From positions 1 to 12,666 of the forward strand of contig DGSO01000012.1 in NCBI GenBank assembly GCA_002393945.1: a stretch of 12,666 nucleotides of DNA. Direction: 5' to 3'. A program made the translations under genes and the position numbers. This document shows positions 12,548 to 12,666 of the stretch, one piece after another. Under the pieces are notes generated by a model. It did not search any database. It saw nothing but the letters and a program-made list of their open reading frames with translations, and was not told the origin of the DNA. The DNA comes from Bacteroidales bacterium UBA4360. GTDB lineage: Bacteria; Bacteroidota; Bacteroidia; Bacteroidales; UBA932. The stretch's first letter is position 1. Every line of letters starts with the position of its first letter.

Positions 12548-12666
12548 TTACATATCAGTAAAACACGAATCACACCACGCTGCACCACATTGTGATTGAG
12601 TATCCAAGAGATTGCGTTTCATCTCTACCACCTGCAGTTCAGGTTTCTCGAATTTCTTCTTTCCTT
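12548..12666 (-). CDS. Candidate RiPP precursor peptide with C-x4-C-x2-C tail, start off window
   Basis: The frame enters at base 12666 and ends at TAA 12550-12548; 38 residues are visible. They begin G-K-K-K-F-E-K-P, continue V-V-E-M-K-R-N-L-L-D-T-Q-S-Q, and end C-G-A-A-W-C-D-S-C-F-T-D-M. The Lys-rich, amphipathic first half suits a leader; the Cys-rich last 13 residues suit a core modified by SPASM enzymes. The gene is 8 bp upstream of radical SAM gene 1, and the pathway genes all follow on the same strand. The start is expected within a few codons beyond the edge. An internal ATG (VVE-M) is possible but would remove the leader motif. No GG cleavage site as in GG-Bacteroidales precursors is present. 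Confidence 0.75.
   Translation of the reverse strand, partial: GKKKFEKPELQVVEMKRNLLDTQSQCGAAWCDSCFTDM

Overview
The window reads as DNA from a Bacteroidota bacterium, most likely an order Bacteroidales gut or oral species such as Prevotella or Segatella. The signs are promoters of the TTG-N19/20-TAnnTTTG type, a fimbrillin-like surface lipoprotein with an acidic stretch after its lipid-bearing Cys, a DUF3853 protein, Bacteroides-style mobilisation genes and an AlbA_2/Schlafen-type ATPase. The placement is inferred from gene families; no rRNA or other marker gene is present.

Layout, left to right. (1) 1-956, minus strand: a fimbrillin-like lipoprotein that runs off the left edge, preceded by a 49-aa peptide gene. 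(2) 1201-3841: a small HTH regulator (minus) divergent from an AlbA_2/HATPase protein and a two-helix membrane protein (plus). (3) 3927-8136, plus strand: a mobilisation module with a strong promoter and an inverted repeat at its transcript start, then a DUF3853 protein, a DnaD/phage-O-like replication protein, an unrecognised 134-aa protein, a probable oriT, a MobC-like accessory protein, a MOB-type relaxase and a membrane-anchored coiled-coil protein. It ends in a hairpin terminator. No integrase or transposase is visible. (4) 8129-12666, minus strand: a compact peptide-maturation operon. In transcription order it encodes a Cys-containing precursor peptide (start off the right edge), two tandem paralogous radical SAM/SPASM enzymes, a PqqD-like protein, an HPr-kinase-like ATPase, an S26-type peptidase with Ser/His signature, and a second PqqD-like protein.

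The most interesting part is region 4, which looks like a complete RiPP (ribosomally made, modified peptide) pathway lacking only an exporter. The precursor is a 38-residue partial frame whose leader has an F-E-x-P...V-V-E-M-K...L-L pattern and whose tail has a C-x4-C-x2-C motif. The 49-aa peptide beside the fimbrillin gene, on the same strand and about 7 kb away across the mobile module, has a very similar N-terminal pattern (Y-E-x-P...V-F-E-L-K...L-L) but a Cys-free, Gly/Asp/Pro-rich tail. The mobile module may therefore have inserted between a peptide pathway and a related peptide gene.

Expected joint action, by inference: the PqqD proteins bind the leader and present the tail to the two SPASM enzymes, the kinase-like protein adds or removes a phosphate, and the S26-type peptidase trims the leader.
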